Below, one piece after another: positions 18,116-27,620 of a DNA stretch of 64,000 nt. The DNA is from Nitratireductor sp. (GTDB lineage: Bacteria > Pseudomonadota > Alphaproteobacteria > Rhizobiales > Rhizobiaceae). The position numbers were made by a program, and so were the translations under genes. The notes under the pieces are model-generated. The model saw nothing but the letters and a program-made list of their open reading frames with translations. It made no database searches and was not told the origin of the DNA. Location of the stretch: assembly GCA_017854535.1 (NCBI GenBank), contig JAFMHL010000006.1, forward strand, positions 40,649 through 104,648. The letters are read 5' to 3'. Numbering within the stretch: the stretch's first letter is position 1; the number at the start of each line of letters is the position of its first letter.

Positions 18116-18144
18116 TTGATCTGCGAACATGACAGAAAATTAAT
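18116..18144 (+). promoter_or_regulatory. Possible housekeeping promoter of degP
   Basis: TTGATC and ATTAAT are separated by 17 bases in the 142-bp space ahead of degP, giving four of six matches in each box to the sigma-70 consensus. I see no clear heat-shock or RpoE-type element here. Prediction by eye only. Confidence 0.3.
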
Positions 18145-18239
18145 CTCACCGTAATAGTCGGGTAATTCGACATATCCCATATTGGTATCACGAAAACGCA
18201 GCAATGCATTTTTCGGCCCACTGAACCAAAGGGAAAATT

Positions 18240-19781
18240 ATGAACAAATCGAAAACTACCATTCAAAAGCGGGTGTTAACTGGCCTGATGGCTTCAGCCG
18301 TCGCCGTTTCTGCTTTTGCACTATCTCCTAATACCCAAAACATATTGTCTTTCCCATCAGCTTACGCTGATGCTGTTCGCGTAAATGCTCCCAAGGCACA
18401 AGGCTTTGCCGATGTCGTTGAAGCTGTCTCTCCTGCAGTCGTCAGCGTCCGCGTAGAGCAAGTTATTCAGCCCGCCTCTGATGATGGCGATGATGAAGAA
18501 TTTCGTTTCGACCGCAGATTTGGCGGTGGTGATCGCGACATGCCGGAATTTTTCAAAAACAATCCTGATCTTTTCAAACGCTTTTTCGGCGAAAAAGGAC
18601 CGCGCGGTGACCGAGGAATGCGCCCTCATGGCAAACGTAATTTTGGATCCTCTCAAGGGTCAGGTTTCTTTATTTCAGAAGACGGATATTTGGTTACCAA
18701 TAACCACGTCATTGATGGCGGAACGAAATATACAATTGTCATGAATGATGGCACTGAAATGGAAGCCAAACTGATTGGTGCTGACAAACGTTCGGACTTG
18801 GCGGTTTTGAAGGTCGATACAGATCAAAAATTCACCTATGTCGGCTTTTCAGAAACCAATCCACGCATTGGCGATTGGGTAGTTGCTGTCGGCAATCCAT
18901 TTGGCTTGGGTGGAACGGTTACTGCAGGCATTGTATCAGCCCAAGGCAGGGAAGTTGGCGCCAGCCGTTATGATGACTTCATCCAAATCGATGCTGCCGT
19001 CAATAAAGGCAATTCCGGCGGTCCTGCTTTTGACCTGAACGGTGAAGTTATAGGAGTGAATACAGCGATCTTCTCGCCCTCTGGCGGTAATGTGGGGATC
19101 GCATTTGCTATTCCTGCTGCCACGTCCCGTGAAATTGTCGATGATCTAATTGCCAATGGTACGGTTGTTCGTGGGTGGCTAGGTGTTCAAATTCAGCCAG
19201 TTACCAAAGACATTGCTGAGGCCCTGGCTCTTGATGAAGCCAATGGTGCGATGGTGACAGAACCTCAAGAAGATAGTCCTGCATCAAAAGCAGGGATCAA
19301 ATCTGGTGATGTCATTATTGCAGTAAATGGTCAAATTGTTCGCGGACCAAAGGCTTTGGCTCGTCTGATTGGCGAGTTTGATCCAGACAGCAAAGTAAAC
19401 CTTACAATTGTCCGTAATGGCGAGGAGCAGGACATTTCTGTTACGCTCGGCAAATTGGCTGAGACAACTCTTGCTGCAAATTCAGAAGATAATTCAGAAG
19501 TCGAGCCTTTGTTGAGCGACAAATTAGGTTTGGCACTTGCCCAATCCCCCGACGGTGATGGCGTTCTAGTTCTTGAAGTAGCACCAGACAGCGCGGCTGA
19601 TACAAAGGGCTTGAGGGCTGGAGATATCGTCGCATCAGTCAATGGTGAAAAAGTTGGCGATCCGCAGGATGTCGAAAAATATGTTGAGCAGGCGCAAAGC
19701 GCTGGCCGTAAAAGCACGCTTTTCCAAATTAAGCGCGAAGGCCGTTCAAGCTTTGTGGCCATTCCTTTCGACAAAGGTTGA
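18240..19781 (+). CDS. degP: Periplasmic serine protease DegP/HtrA (Do family)
   Basis: A 513-aa periplasmic protease and chaperone for misfolded envelope proteins. It has an export signal (about residues 1-44), a trypsin-like domain with the triad His (TNNHVIDGG), Asp (KRSDLAVLKV) and Ser (GNSGGPAF), and two PDZ domains (about 300-390 and 420-505; GWLGVQIQPV and LGLALAQSPDGDGV). An Asp/Arg-rich loop before the protease core (DDGDDEEFRFDRRFGGGDRD) is typical of rhizobial DegP. AAAGGG precedes the ATG. A regulator/kinase pair follows, recalling envelope-stress loci. Confidence 0.95.
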   Translation: MNKSKTTIQKRVLTGLMASAVAVSAFALSPNTQNILSFPSAYADAVRVNAPKAQGFADVVEAVSPAVVSVRVEQVIQPASDDGDDEEFRFDRRFGGGDRDMPEFFKNNPDLFKRFFGEKGPRGDRGMRPHGKRNFGSSQGSGFFISEDGYLVTNNHVIDGGTKYTIVMNDGTEMEAKLIGADKRSDLAVLKVDTDQKFTYVGFSETNPRIGDWVVAVGNPFGLGGTVTAGIVSAQGREVGASRYDDFIQIDAAVNKGNSGGPAFDLNGEVIGVNTAIFSPSGGNVGIAFAIPAATSREIVDDLIANGTVVRGWLGVQIQPVTKDIAEALALDEANGAMVTEPQEDSPASKAGIKSGDVIIAVNGQIVRGPKALARLIGEFDPDSKVNLTIVRNGEEQDISVTLGKLAETTLAANSEDNSEVEPLLSDKLGLALAQSPDGDGVLVLEVAPDSAADTKGLRAGDIVASVNGEKVGDPQDVEKYVEQAQSAGRKSTLFQIKREGRSSFVAIPFDKG

Positions 19782-19840
19782 TTGGATTATCAGAAGTTAT
19801 TGCGGCCATCAATTGTTTGAGTAAGCTGTAATACCAAGTC

Positions 19841-19875
19841 GGCGGGCAGTTCCCCTTTGTCCGCCGTTTTATTTT
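19841..19875 (+). terminator. Rho-independent terminator after degP
   Basis: GGCGGGCA pairs with TGTCCGCC (one G-U pair) around a 9-base loop and is followed by GTTTTATTTTC. It lies about 60 bp after the degP stop and separates degP from the downstream regulator gene. Confidence 0.7.
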
Positions 19876-19915
19876 CTACCTTTCGTTAGTGCGCGTCTTG
19901 TAATATGGATTTTGA

Positions 19916-20596
19916 ATGAAAATATTGATCGTTGAAGATGATAAAGAAGCATCAGCTTATCTTGCCAAAGCATTGAAAGAAGCTGGCCATAATCCTGATC
20001 AGGCAGCTGATGGTGAAGCGGGTTTAGAAATGGGCCGGTCGTCCACCTATGATGTTTTGATCGTAGATCGGATGTTACCAAAACTGGATGGCTTGTCACT
20101 CATCAGCGCCTTGAGATCTGAAGGCGATGAAACGCCAATGTTGATTTTATCAGCCCTTGGTCAGGTAGATGATCGGGTCAAAGGGCTGCGTTCAGGCGGA
20201 GATGATTATCTCACCAAGCCTTATGCCTTTTCAGAATTGTTAGCCCGTGTTGAAATTTTGGCGCGTCGTAAGAAACCCGATGAAGCAGAAACGCATCTGG
20301 CAGTTGGAGAATTGGAACTGGACAGGCTGACCCGCGAAGTACGCCGGGAGGGTAAAAAAATCTTGTTACAGCCGCGCGAGTTTCGTTTGCTCGAATATCT
20401 GATGCGTAATGCAGGCAAAGTTGTTACGCGCACAATGTTATTGGAAGAAGTCTGGGACTATCATTTTGATCCCCAGACCAATGTCATTGACGTCCATGTT
20501 TCGCGCCTTCGCTCCAAAATCGACAAAGATTTTGGTGAGCCAATGCTTCACACCATAAGAGGTGCTGGGTACCTTTTGAAGGTTGAACAGGAATAA
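19916..20596 (+). CDS. OmpR-family response regulator
   Basis: A 226-aa receiver/winged-helix regulator: acidic pocket EDD at 7-9, phospho-acceptor Asp51 (LIVDRMLPKLDG), Lys in LTKPYAF, and a C-terminal DNA-binding domain (PREFRLLEYLMRN ... RGAGYLLKVE). It is most like the CzcR/QseB branch by its motifs. The paired kinase follows after 9 bp. In rhizobia this pair lies between degP and glnE, as here. No regulon is known to me; control of envelope stress genes would be inference from position. Confidence 0.88.
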   Translation: MKILIVEDDKEASAYLAKALKEAGHNPDQAADGEAGLEMGRSSTYDVLIVDRMLPKLDGLSLISALRSEGDETPMLILSALGQVDDRVKGLRSGGDDYLTKPYAFSELLARVEILARRKKPDEAETHLAVGELELDRLTREVRREGKKILLQPREFRLLEYLMRNAGKVVTRTMLLEEVWDYHFDPQTNVIDVHVSRLRSKIDKDFGEPMLHTIRGAGYLLKVEQE

Positions 20597-20605
20597 CTAT
20601 ACCAA

Positions 20606-22012
20606 ATGTGGAAGCGGCTAAAATCCTTATTGCGCGTTACGGCCGTTCGCTTGTCGATTGCCTATACGCTTGCTTTTGGCCTGCTGGCTATCATCCTCGT
20701 TTTTTACATGACAGGTAGCGCCGTTGATTACCTGCGCCAACAATTTCAGTCGAGCATCAATCAGGAAATTACTTCTCTTCGCACTATTTATGAAAGCCGT
20801 GGATTGAATGCGCTGGTGAGAACCATGGAGGTTCGCGCTCGTGCGCCTGGCGCAAATTTATATGTCATTAGCGATCCGGCAGGTTCGATCATTGCAGGTA
20901 ATGTTCGCGATATTGATAGTGATTTGTTGGCAGAAACCGGCTGGCATATGCATCCCTTTGAATATGAGGGTTTTGATACTGATCGAAGCGCAAACGGAGA
21001 GCGTGATCAAAAAAGTAGAGCAGTCGCCCGATCTTTTGAACTGCCTAATGGAATGCGCATTCTCGTCGGCGAAGACATTGGTGAGCCTGAGCGCTTGCGC
21101 GGTGTCGTAAGAAAAGCGCTTTCTTTCTCACTAGGAATGATGCTGCTTGTGGGGTTTCTGATCTGGTATTTTGTTGGGAGCAGAGCGCTTAAACGCATAG
21201 ACATGGTCTCTAAGTCGACCGAGCGGATATTGGCAGGCGACCAGTCTGAACGACTTCCTGTAACAGGTGTCAATGATGAGTTTGACCGTCTCTCCAAACG
21301 TATGAATGTGATGCTTGATCGAATATCTCTGCTCGACAAAGGGCTAAGAAATGTTTCTGATTCAATCGCTCATGATTTGAAAACACCACTCACCAGGCTC
21401 CGAAACAAGGCAGATGCTGCACTTACTGCTGATCATGAAGATAGCAAAAGCCGTGAGGCATTGACGGAAGTCATCGCGGACTCCGATCAACTGATCAAAA
21501 CTTTTAATGCGCTTTTGATGATTTCTCGCGTTGAAGCTGGTTCTCAAATTGCTGAATTAGCGGTGCTTGATATGAGTGCGCTTTTGGAAGATGTTGCAGA
21601 GTTATATGAGCCGGTGTGCGAAGAGGAAGGGTTTGAACTGGAAGTCAAAATTGACAGCGATGTGAAAGTTCTAGGCAATCGTGAACTTCTTTCGCAGGCA
21701 TTGGCCAATTTGTTGGATAACGCTCTAAAATATGGTGCGACGAATGGTGAAACCAATCGTAAAGTCACGATAGGTTTGCGCAAAGAAGGTAAGGCAGTTA
21801 TCGCCTATGTTGCAGACCAAGGGCAGGGTATTGCCGCTTCTGACAGAGAAAGAGTCAAGGAACGTTTTGCCCGTCTTGATGAGAGTCGTTCTTTGCCCGG
21901 GAACGGATTGGGGCTTGCGTTGGTTGATGCAATAGCCAAACTACATAATGGTAGATTCGAGTTGGGAGACGCGAAGCCAGGATTGTTGGCAGAACTTATT
22001 TTCCCAGCGTAA
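20606..22012 (+). CDS. Membrane sensor histidine kinase
   Basis: A 468-aa kinase with two membrane helices (about 18-38 and 170-190, LGMMLLVGFLIWYFVGS) flanking a periplasmic domain of about 130 residues, a HAMP linker (ALKRIDMVSKSTERILAGD), the H-box DSIAHDLKTPLTRLRNKA and an ATPase domain (ANLLDNALKYG, ADQGQGI, GNGLGLALV). It follows its response regulator by 9 bp, so both form one unit. The signal is unknown. Confidence 0.88.
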   Translation: MWKRLKSLLRVTAVRLSIAYTLAFGLLAIILVFYMTGSAVDYLRQQFQSSINQEITSLRTIYESRGLNALVRTMEVRARAPGANLYVISDPAGSIIAGNVRDIDSDLLAETGWHMHPFEYEGFDTDRSANGERDQKSRAVARSFELPNGMRILVGEDIGEPERLRGVVRKALSFSLGMMLLVGFLIWYFVGSRALKRIDMVSKSTERILAGDQSERLPVTGVNDEFDRLSKRMNVMLDRISLLDKGLRNVSDSIAHDLKTPLTRLRNKADAALTADHEDSKSREALTEVIADSDQLIKTFNALLMISRVEAGSQIAELAVLDMSALLEDVAELYEPVCEEEGFELEVKIDSDVKVLGNRELLSQALANLLDNALKYGATNGETNRKVTIGLRKEGKAVIAYVADQGQGIAASDRERVKERFARLDESRSLPGNGLGLALVDAIAKLHNGRFELGDAKPGLLAELIFPA

Positions 22013-22039
22013 CTCAAACTCTGTGAAATGAAGTAACCA

Positions 22040-24994
22040 ATGGCAAAGTCGCTAGAAGATGTTCTTGGCAAAAGAAATCTGGATATAAGTCCTCAAAAGG
22101 TCAAAGCTGCGAATGCAATTGAAACAGATATCCTCGCTAAACTTTCAGAGATTTCAAAGGACAATTCCAAAGCTGCGACTTTGCTTAATCAACTTCAGGC
22201 AGATAGCCGTTCACTGACATTCTTAGCGAATATATTTTCCTTGTCTCCGTATCTCAGAGATTGCGCTCTGATCAGATCAGGAATTCTGGCCGAATGCCTT
22301 TCCGGCCCGTTTGATAAAGTATTGGCTGATATCGTACAAAATACCGCTGAAAGTTGGCGCGACGGAGTTTCGCAAACCGAGTTTATGACAGGGTTGCGCC
22401 TGGCAAAACGAAGGATATCTTTGGCGCTTGGTATTGCTGATCTTGGCAGGTGGTTAGAGCCATCAGCGGTGACTAGAATTCTAAGTGAATTTGCAGATGC
22501 GGCCCTTTCGGCAACGGTCAATTACCTGCTCGTTGAGTTACACAATTCCGGTAAAGTTGTGCTTGGCGATCCAGAAAATCCGTCGTCTGGCAGCGGTATC
22601 ATTGTTTTGGGAATGGGGAAATTCGGTGCATTTGAGCTCAATTATTCCTCTGACATAGACATAATTCTATTCTTCGATCTATCGCAGAAAATGCAATTGT
22701 TAAGCGATGATCCAACAACCGTTTTTGTTCGTTTAGCCAAACAATTGAGCCGCATATTGCAAGAGAGAACCGGCGATGGATATGTCTTCCGCGTTGATTT
22801 GCGCTTGCGTCCTGATCCAGGCTCTACACCCTTGGCCATTCCTGTGGAGACGGCGTTCAACTATTACGAAGCATATGGTCAAAACTGGGAGCGCGCCGCA
22901 TTCATTAAAGCAAGGGCGGTTGCAGGGGACATTAACTGTGGTAACGAATTTTTGCGTGGGCTGGCACCATTTGTCTGGCGGAAATATTTGGACTTTGCAG
23001 CCATCCAAGATGTGCATTCCATCAAACGCCAAATCCATGCGCACAAGGGCCATGGCGAGATTGCCGTCAAAGGGCACAATGTCAAATTGGGCCGTGGCGG
23101 CATTCGGGAAATCGAGTTTTTTGTACAAACACAGCAGTTGATCGCTGGCGGTAGGCGGCCTCAATTGCGGACCACGGGCACTATTGAAGGCTTGAATGCC
23201 CTATGTGCAGATGGTTGGATAACCGCTGATGCGGCAGCCGAACTTACAGATGCATACTGGTTTTTGCGCAATGTGGAACACCGTATTCAAATGATATCGG
23301 ATGAGCAAAGCCACACATTACCAGAGGATGAAGAAGGCCTAAATCGTATTGCCTTGATGATGGGGCATAAAGATCATCAAGACTTTGCAGAACGCCTAGT
23401 GACTAAGATGCGCATTGTAGGGCGCCATTATGCCGCTTTGTTTGAAGCAACACCTGAATTGGCTGCCAAAGGCGGTAACCTGGTGTTCACAGGTGATGAT
23501 GATGATCCTGGCACGCTGGAAACCATTTCAAATATGGGCTTTCAGCAACCATCCCAGATCATTTCAACGATTAAAGGATGGCACTATGGGCGCTACAACG
23601 CAGTGCGAACTGCACCGGCTCGTGAAATGCTCACAGAAATCACCCCTACGCTCTTGGAAGCATTTTCAGAAACCACACACCCCGATTTATCCTTTTTTGC
23701 ATTTGACCGTTTCTTGAGTGGTTTACCTGCAGGCATACAATTTTTCTCAATCCTTAAATCGAACGCTAATCTCATTCGTTTGATCACGTTGATCTTGGGG
23801 TCTGCACCACGTCTTGCAGAAATCATCACCCGCAAGCCTCATATATTTGACGGATTAATTGATCCATCCTTTACCGCAAGCATTCCAGACAAAGAAGAAT
23901 TAAGCGCGCGTTTGAGCAATGCACTTGATCGCGCGCCTTCTTATGAAGAGAAACTGGATCAGGCACGCATCTTTGCTGCCGAACAGCGTTTTCTAATTGG
24001 CATTCGTTTGATCAACCGAACAATCAACGCGCGACAGGCTGGCATCGCTTACACACGTCTTGCTGAGGTCGTTCTTGAGCTTTTGACGGATGTTGTACGC
24101 CATGCATTCGAGCAAAAACATGGGGTCATCAAAGGCGGACAAATTGGCGTTCTGGGCATGGGAAGGTTGGGAAGCTACGATTTAACGGCAAGCTCTGATC
24201 TTGATCTGATTTTCTTATATGATCATGATGAGGACGCAGAAGCTTCCAACGGTGAGAAGCCGCTTTACCCCCAACAATATTTTATCCGTTTGGTTCAGCG
24301 CCTTATCACAGCAATGAACGCGCCAACAGCTGAAGGTACTCTTTATGAATTAGACTTTCGCTTGCGTCCGTCGGGCAATTCGGGGCCTTTGGCAACCCAT
24401 CTTCAGTCTTTTGTTAAATATCAAAACGAGGAAGCATGGATTTGGGAGAGTCAGGCAATCGTCAGAGCTCGAGCGATCATTGGTGACGGCGAAATTGTTA
24501 AAATGATTGAAAACGAACTCAGCAAAATACGCAGCGTTGAACGTGATCGAGTAAAAGTCACAAAAGAAATTTTGGACATGCGAAAGACGCTGGACAAAGA
24601 AAAGCCGGCATCAAATTTGTTTGACGTAAAGCGGGCCCAAGGTGGACTGGTAGATATTGAATTCATAGGCCAGTGGGCGGTTCTTACCGGTTCTGTTGAA
24701 TTCCCTTCAAACTATGATTCCTCTACTTTGGCACTTATAGAAAACACAAAAGATGCGGAGTTGAACTTGGCCGACAAGGAGACGTTGAAGAATGCTTATG
24801 AGTACTTCAATGCGATCCTTCAAATCCAGCGGGTATGTTTAGATGGTGGTTTCGATCCAACTGAGAAAGATAAAGGTTTTGCTGCCGTATTGACTGAGCA
24901 GGTATCTTCACCGGACCTAAAAGTGCTTATTGCGCAGCTCAAGGACACACAAAAGGAAGTCCGGGCGATTTTTACTAAAGTGATAAGCAAATAA
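22040..24994 (+). CDS. glnE: Glutamine synthetase adenylyltransferase/adenylyl-removing enzyme GlnE
   Basis: GlnE adds AMP to, and removes it from, a tyrosine of glutamine synthetase in response to PII, setting nitrogen assimilation. The 984-aa protein has two nucleotidyltransferase halves: an N-terminal deadenylylase with YSSDIDIILFFD and RVDLRLRPDPGSTPL, and a C-terminal adenylylase with ASSDLDLIFLYD and ELDFRLRPSGNSGPL, each followed by helical GlnD-type regions. The length is normal for alphaproteobacteria. It begins 27 bp after the kinase gene and is the last gene of this plus-strand run. Confidence 0.97.
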   Translation: MAKSLEDVLGKRNLDISPQKVKAANAIETDILAKLSEISKDNSKAATLLNQLQADSRSLTFLANIFSLSPYLRDCALIRSGILAECLSGPFDKVLADIVQNTAESWRDGVSQTEFMTGLRLAKRRISLALGIADLGRWLEPSAVTRILSEFADAALSATVNYLLVELHNSGKVVLGDPENPSSGSGIIVLGMGKFGAFELNYSSDIDIILFFDLSQKMQLLSDDPTTVFVRLAKQLSRILQERTGDGYVFRVDLRLRPDPGSTPLAIPVETAFNYYEAYGQNWERAAFIKARAVAGDINCGNEFLRGLAPFVWRKYLDFAAIQDVHSIKRQIHAHKGHGEIAVKGHNVKLGRGGIREIEFFVQTQQLIAGGRRPQLRTTGTIEGLNALCADGWITADAAAELTDAYWFLRNVEHRIQMISDEQSHTLPEDEEGLNRIALMMGHKDHQDFAERLVTKMRIVGRHYAALFEATPELAAKGGNLVFTGDDDDPGTLETISNMGFQQPSQIISTIKGWHYGRYNAVRTAPAREMLTEITPTLLEAFSETTHPDLSFFAFDRFLSGLPAGIQFFSILKSNANLIRLITLILGSAPRLAEIITRKPHIFDGLIDPSFTASIPDKEELSARLSNALDRAPSYEEKLDQARIFAAEQRFLIGIRLINRTINARQAGIAYTRLAEVVLELLTDVVRHAFEQKHGVIKGGQIGVLGMGRLGSYDLTASSDLDLIFLYDHDEDAEASNGEKPLYPQQYFIRLVQRLITAMNAPTAEGTLYELDFRLRPSGNSGPLATHLQSFVKYQNEEAWIWESQAIVRARAIIGDGEIVKMIENELSKIRSVERDRVKVTKEILDMRKTLDKEKPASNLFDVKRAQGGLVDIEFIGQWAVLTGSVEFPSNYDSSTLALIENTKDAELNLADKETLKNAYEYFNAILQIQRVCLDGGFDPTEKDKGFAAVLTEQVSSPDLKVLIAQLKDTQKEVRAIFTKVISK

Positions 24995-25023
24995 AAAAAA
25001 CCCCGAACCGATGAGGTCCAGGG
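24993..25023 (-). terminator. Terminator of the minus-strand PAS kinase gene
   Basis: Read on the minus strand, CCCTGGACC and GGTTCGGGG form a stem with two mismatches around the loop TCATC, followed by a run of eight T. It lies directly between the convergent glnE and kinase stop codons and serves the kinase transcript; there is no T-run in the plus direction. Confidence 0.65.
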
Positions 25024-25049
25024 AGCCAGTTGGCAGGGAGTTTGTATTC

Positions 25050-27401
25050 TTAAGAAGCCTTCTTTAGCGCGCTCGGAGAGGCTTTCTTGAGCGGCAATTG
25101 GAGGGATACGATCGTGCCCTCATTGAGGCGTGATCTGATTTTTATAGCGCCTCCATGCATCTCGGCCAAAGATCTGGAAATAGCCAAGCCAAGACCAGAG
25201 CCACTATGGTTCCGTGTGAGCTGGTTCTGCGCTTGTTCAAATGGACGACCCAATTTTTTCATGTCTTCTTTTGAAATGCCAATGCCATTGTCTTCAATCG
25301 TTATGCGCAGAGAGTTACCAACAATTCGCGCACGAACATGGATGTTGCCTTGTTTGCTGCTGAATTTGACTGCATTTGACAAAAGGTTCAGCAGGATCTG
25401 TTTAACCGCCCGTCTGTCGGCTTCAATCTGCAGGTCGGCAGATATTTCTTCATTGATCACAATTTCTTTGGTGTCCGCATCGCGATGGATAATTCTCATC
25501 GTCTCGGCAATAATATTGTCGACTTGGATGTTTTCGTAATCAAGCGTGAAGCGTCCTGCTTCGATCTTAGACATATCAAGGATATCGTTGATAACCCCCA
25601 ACAGGAAATTCCCGCTATCGTGAATGTCACGGCAATATTCATGATATTTCAGAGAGCCTAATTTGCCAAACATTTCTGCGCGCATGATTTCAGAAAAGCC
25701 GATCACAGCGTTTAGCGGCGTTCTCAATTCATGGCTCATATTGGCAAGAAAATCAGATTTTGCTTTGTTCGCTGCTTCCGCGCGGTTTTTCTCGATGGCG
25801 TGCTTTTCTGCAAGCTCCACCAATTGTTGCGCTTGCACTTCCAGCGTTTGGCGGGAGCGCTTCAAATCTGAAATAGTCGCCTTCAAACGTCCTTCAGAAT
25901 CCATCAATTTGTTTTCATGGCGTTTGATATTGGTGATGTCGTTGCCAACCGAAACATACCCGCCATCTTGGGTCCGGCGTTCATTTATTTGCAGCCAGCG
26001 ACCGTCATTTAATTGCACTTCATAAGATCTTGCATCGTTGTCTTTTGGACCGCTCAACATAATTTCTGTGCCTACCAGTGATATATTTGCTGAACTCATC
26101 AACTGATCATAGGTAATGCCAGGAATAGCAAAATCTGGTTTAATGCCATGTAACTGTTGAAACTTGCTGTTGCACATTACCAATCTTTTGCGATTATCCC
26201 ACAAGACAAACGCTTCTGAGAGATTTTCAATGGCATCATGAAGACGATTAGCAATGCGTTTCGTACGCTTACGAATCTTCTCTTGTTCTGTGACGTCGAT
26301 AGCAATCCCGATTAGTTGTGGCTCACCTTGTTCATTTCGAACGACTTGCGCGCGAATGCGTATCCAGGTCCAGCCATCATCGTGGTTTTTCATTCTAAAG
26401 ACTTTGTCGACAGCTTCGGCGTTCTCGACCAAGACCATATCCGCCAGCGAGTATAGATCTGGATCATCAGGATGGATCATATCTGAAATTTGCCTGAAAC
26501 TGAGAACGCTGTTTCCAGGTTCACGGCCCAGTAACTGATACATCGAGTCTGACCAATAGACATGACCTCTTGAAAGATCCCAATCCCATAGTCCGCAACG
26601 CCCGCGCAGCAACGCAGCCTCAAATCTGTCCTGTATCGTTGTGTAAATCTCGTCGGCTTCTTTAGCCCGAACACTTTGCGCGAAATAGGCATAGAGGATG
26701 ACCACAAGAATGCTGGCTGTACCCACAAAAAGAGACACATTTGTGGAAACCGACTTCCGCCAGTTTTCCATCATCGGCGCAGTCGGTTGGTAAACTGTGA
26801 TCCCACCAAATGGTGTCGGCAAAATACGGTGAACGCCAAGTGCGGGTTGTTTGCCTTCAACCATGATATTGTCAGACTCTAGGCTCTGACCAAATTTTGA
26901 CATCAAATCTGAATTGGCAAAGGTAGTGGATATATGTTTGCCGTATAAATGACTTTCGCGGGGAAGTGTGGCTCTTATGATGCCATTTTGATCTGACAAA
27001 ACGACGTGTCTGTCACGCTTTATATAGCGTGCTGGGACATTGTCATTGATCAGGTTTTCCAGCTTGCTCTCTTGTATCATTTCTGGCGCGACCAGAAGTT
27101 GATTGGAAATTCGTGCTTCGACAAGCTCGGCGATGAAATGCAGTTCGGCTTTGTTGGCATCTACAATCTGTTGGCCAAGCGTATTGATTTGCACCCAGCG
27201 GACCAACGCAACAACCATCAGGAAAATAACGATAAGAATCGGTACAAGACGGCGCAAAAAGTCTTCTGACTTAAGCAGGCGCTCATAGGCCGGATGATAA
27301 AGCTGCTTGGCATAGCCAACCACGCCCCGTTTCTGCTTTTTGACAAATTCAGCAGAATCCGTTTTCCCGCCGCGCGCAATGCGTGCGTCAGCCTGTCCCA
27401 T
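25050..27401 (-). CDS. PAS-domain membrane sensor histidine kinase
   Basis: A 783-aa kinase with two membrane helices (LVPILIVIFLMVVALVRW near residue 50 and VSLFVGTASILVVILYAYFA near 235) enclosing a periplasmic sensor region, then two PAS/PAC units (WDWDLSRGHVYWSDSMYQLLG; FVLWDNRKRLVMCNSKFQ), a coiled coil, the H-box FLANMSHELRTPLNAVIGFSEIM and an ATPase domain (NLLSNAVKFS, EDNGIGI, GSGLGLAIS). The track ORF begins at 27461, but the ATG at 27401 (MGQADARIARGG) has GGAGG six bases ahead, so that start is better. A kinase in this position, convergent with glnE, is part of the rhizobial gene order. Its regulator is not nearby. Confidence 0.88.
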   Translation of the reverse strand: MGQADARIARGGKTDSAEFVKKQKRGVVGYAKQLYHPAYERLLKSEDFLRRLVPILIVIFLMVVALVRWVQINTLGQQIVDANKAELHFIAELVEARISNQLLVAPEMIQESKLENLINDNVPARYIKRDRHVVLSDQNGIIRATLPRESHLYGKHISTTFANSDLMSKFGQSLESDNIMVEGKQPALGVHRILPTPFGGITVYQPTAPMMENWRKSVSTNVSLFVGTASILVVILYAYFAQSVRAKEADEIYTTIQDRFEAALLRGRCGLWDWDLSRGHVYWSDSMYQLLGREPGNSVLSFRQISDMIHPDDPDLYSLADMVLVENAEAVDKVFRMKNHDDGWTWIRIRAQVVRNEQGEPQLIGIAIDVTEQEKIRKRTKRIANRLHDAIENLSEAFVLWDNRKRLVMCNSKFQQLHGIKPDFAIPGITYDQLMSSANISLVGTEIMLSGPKDNDARSYEVQLNDGRWLQINERRTQDGGYVSVGNDITNIKRHENKLMDSEGRLKATISDLKRSRQTLEVQAQQLVELAEKHAIEKNRAEAANKAKSDFLANMSHELRTPLNAVIGFSEIMRAEMFGKLGSLKYHEYCRDIHDSGNFLLGVINDILDMSKIEAGRFTLDYENIQVDNIIAETMRIIHRDADTKEIVINEEISADLQIEADRRAVKQILLNLLSNAVKFSSKQGNIHVRARIVGNSLRITIEDNGIGISKEDMKKLGRPFEQAQNQLTRNHSGSGLGLAISRSLAEMHGGAIKIRSRLNEGTIVSLQLPLKKASPSALKKAS

Positions 27402-27620
27402 AAAGGGCCTCCCCGTAAATTTGATTGCACTCAATACCGCATTGATTTGCATGCACACCATGAATCAAGACGAATCTACTTGTCCAGAGCGAAGGATTCG
27501 TTTTTCTTCCGTTTGGGCGAATTTCTTACCAAATCGTAAAAAAGTGAGTCTTTTGAGTCACACTTTGAGGTTGGAAAACAGTTCTCTTGATTTTAAGAGG
27601 CCAACAAGCTCACTTTCAGA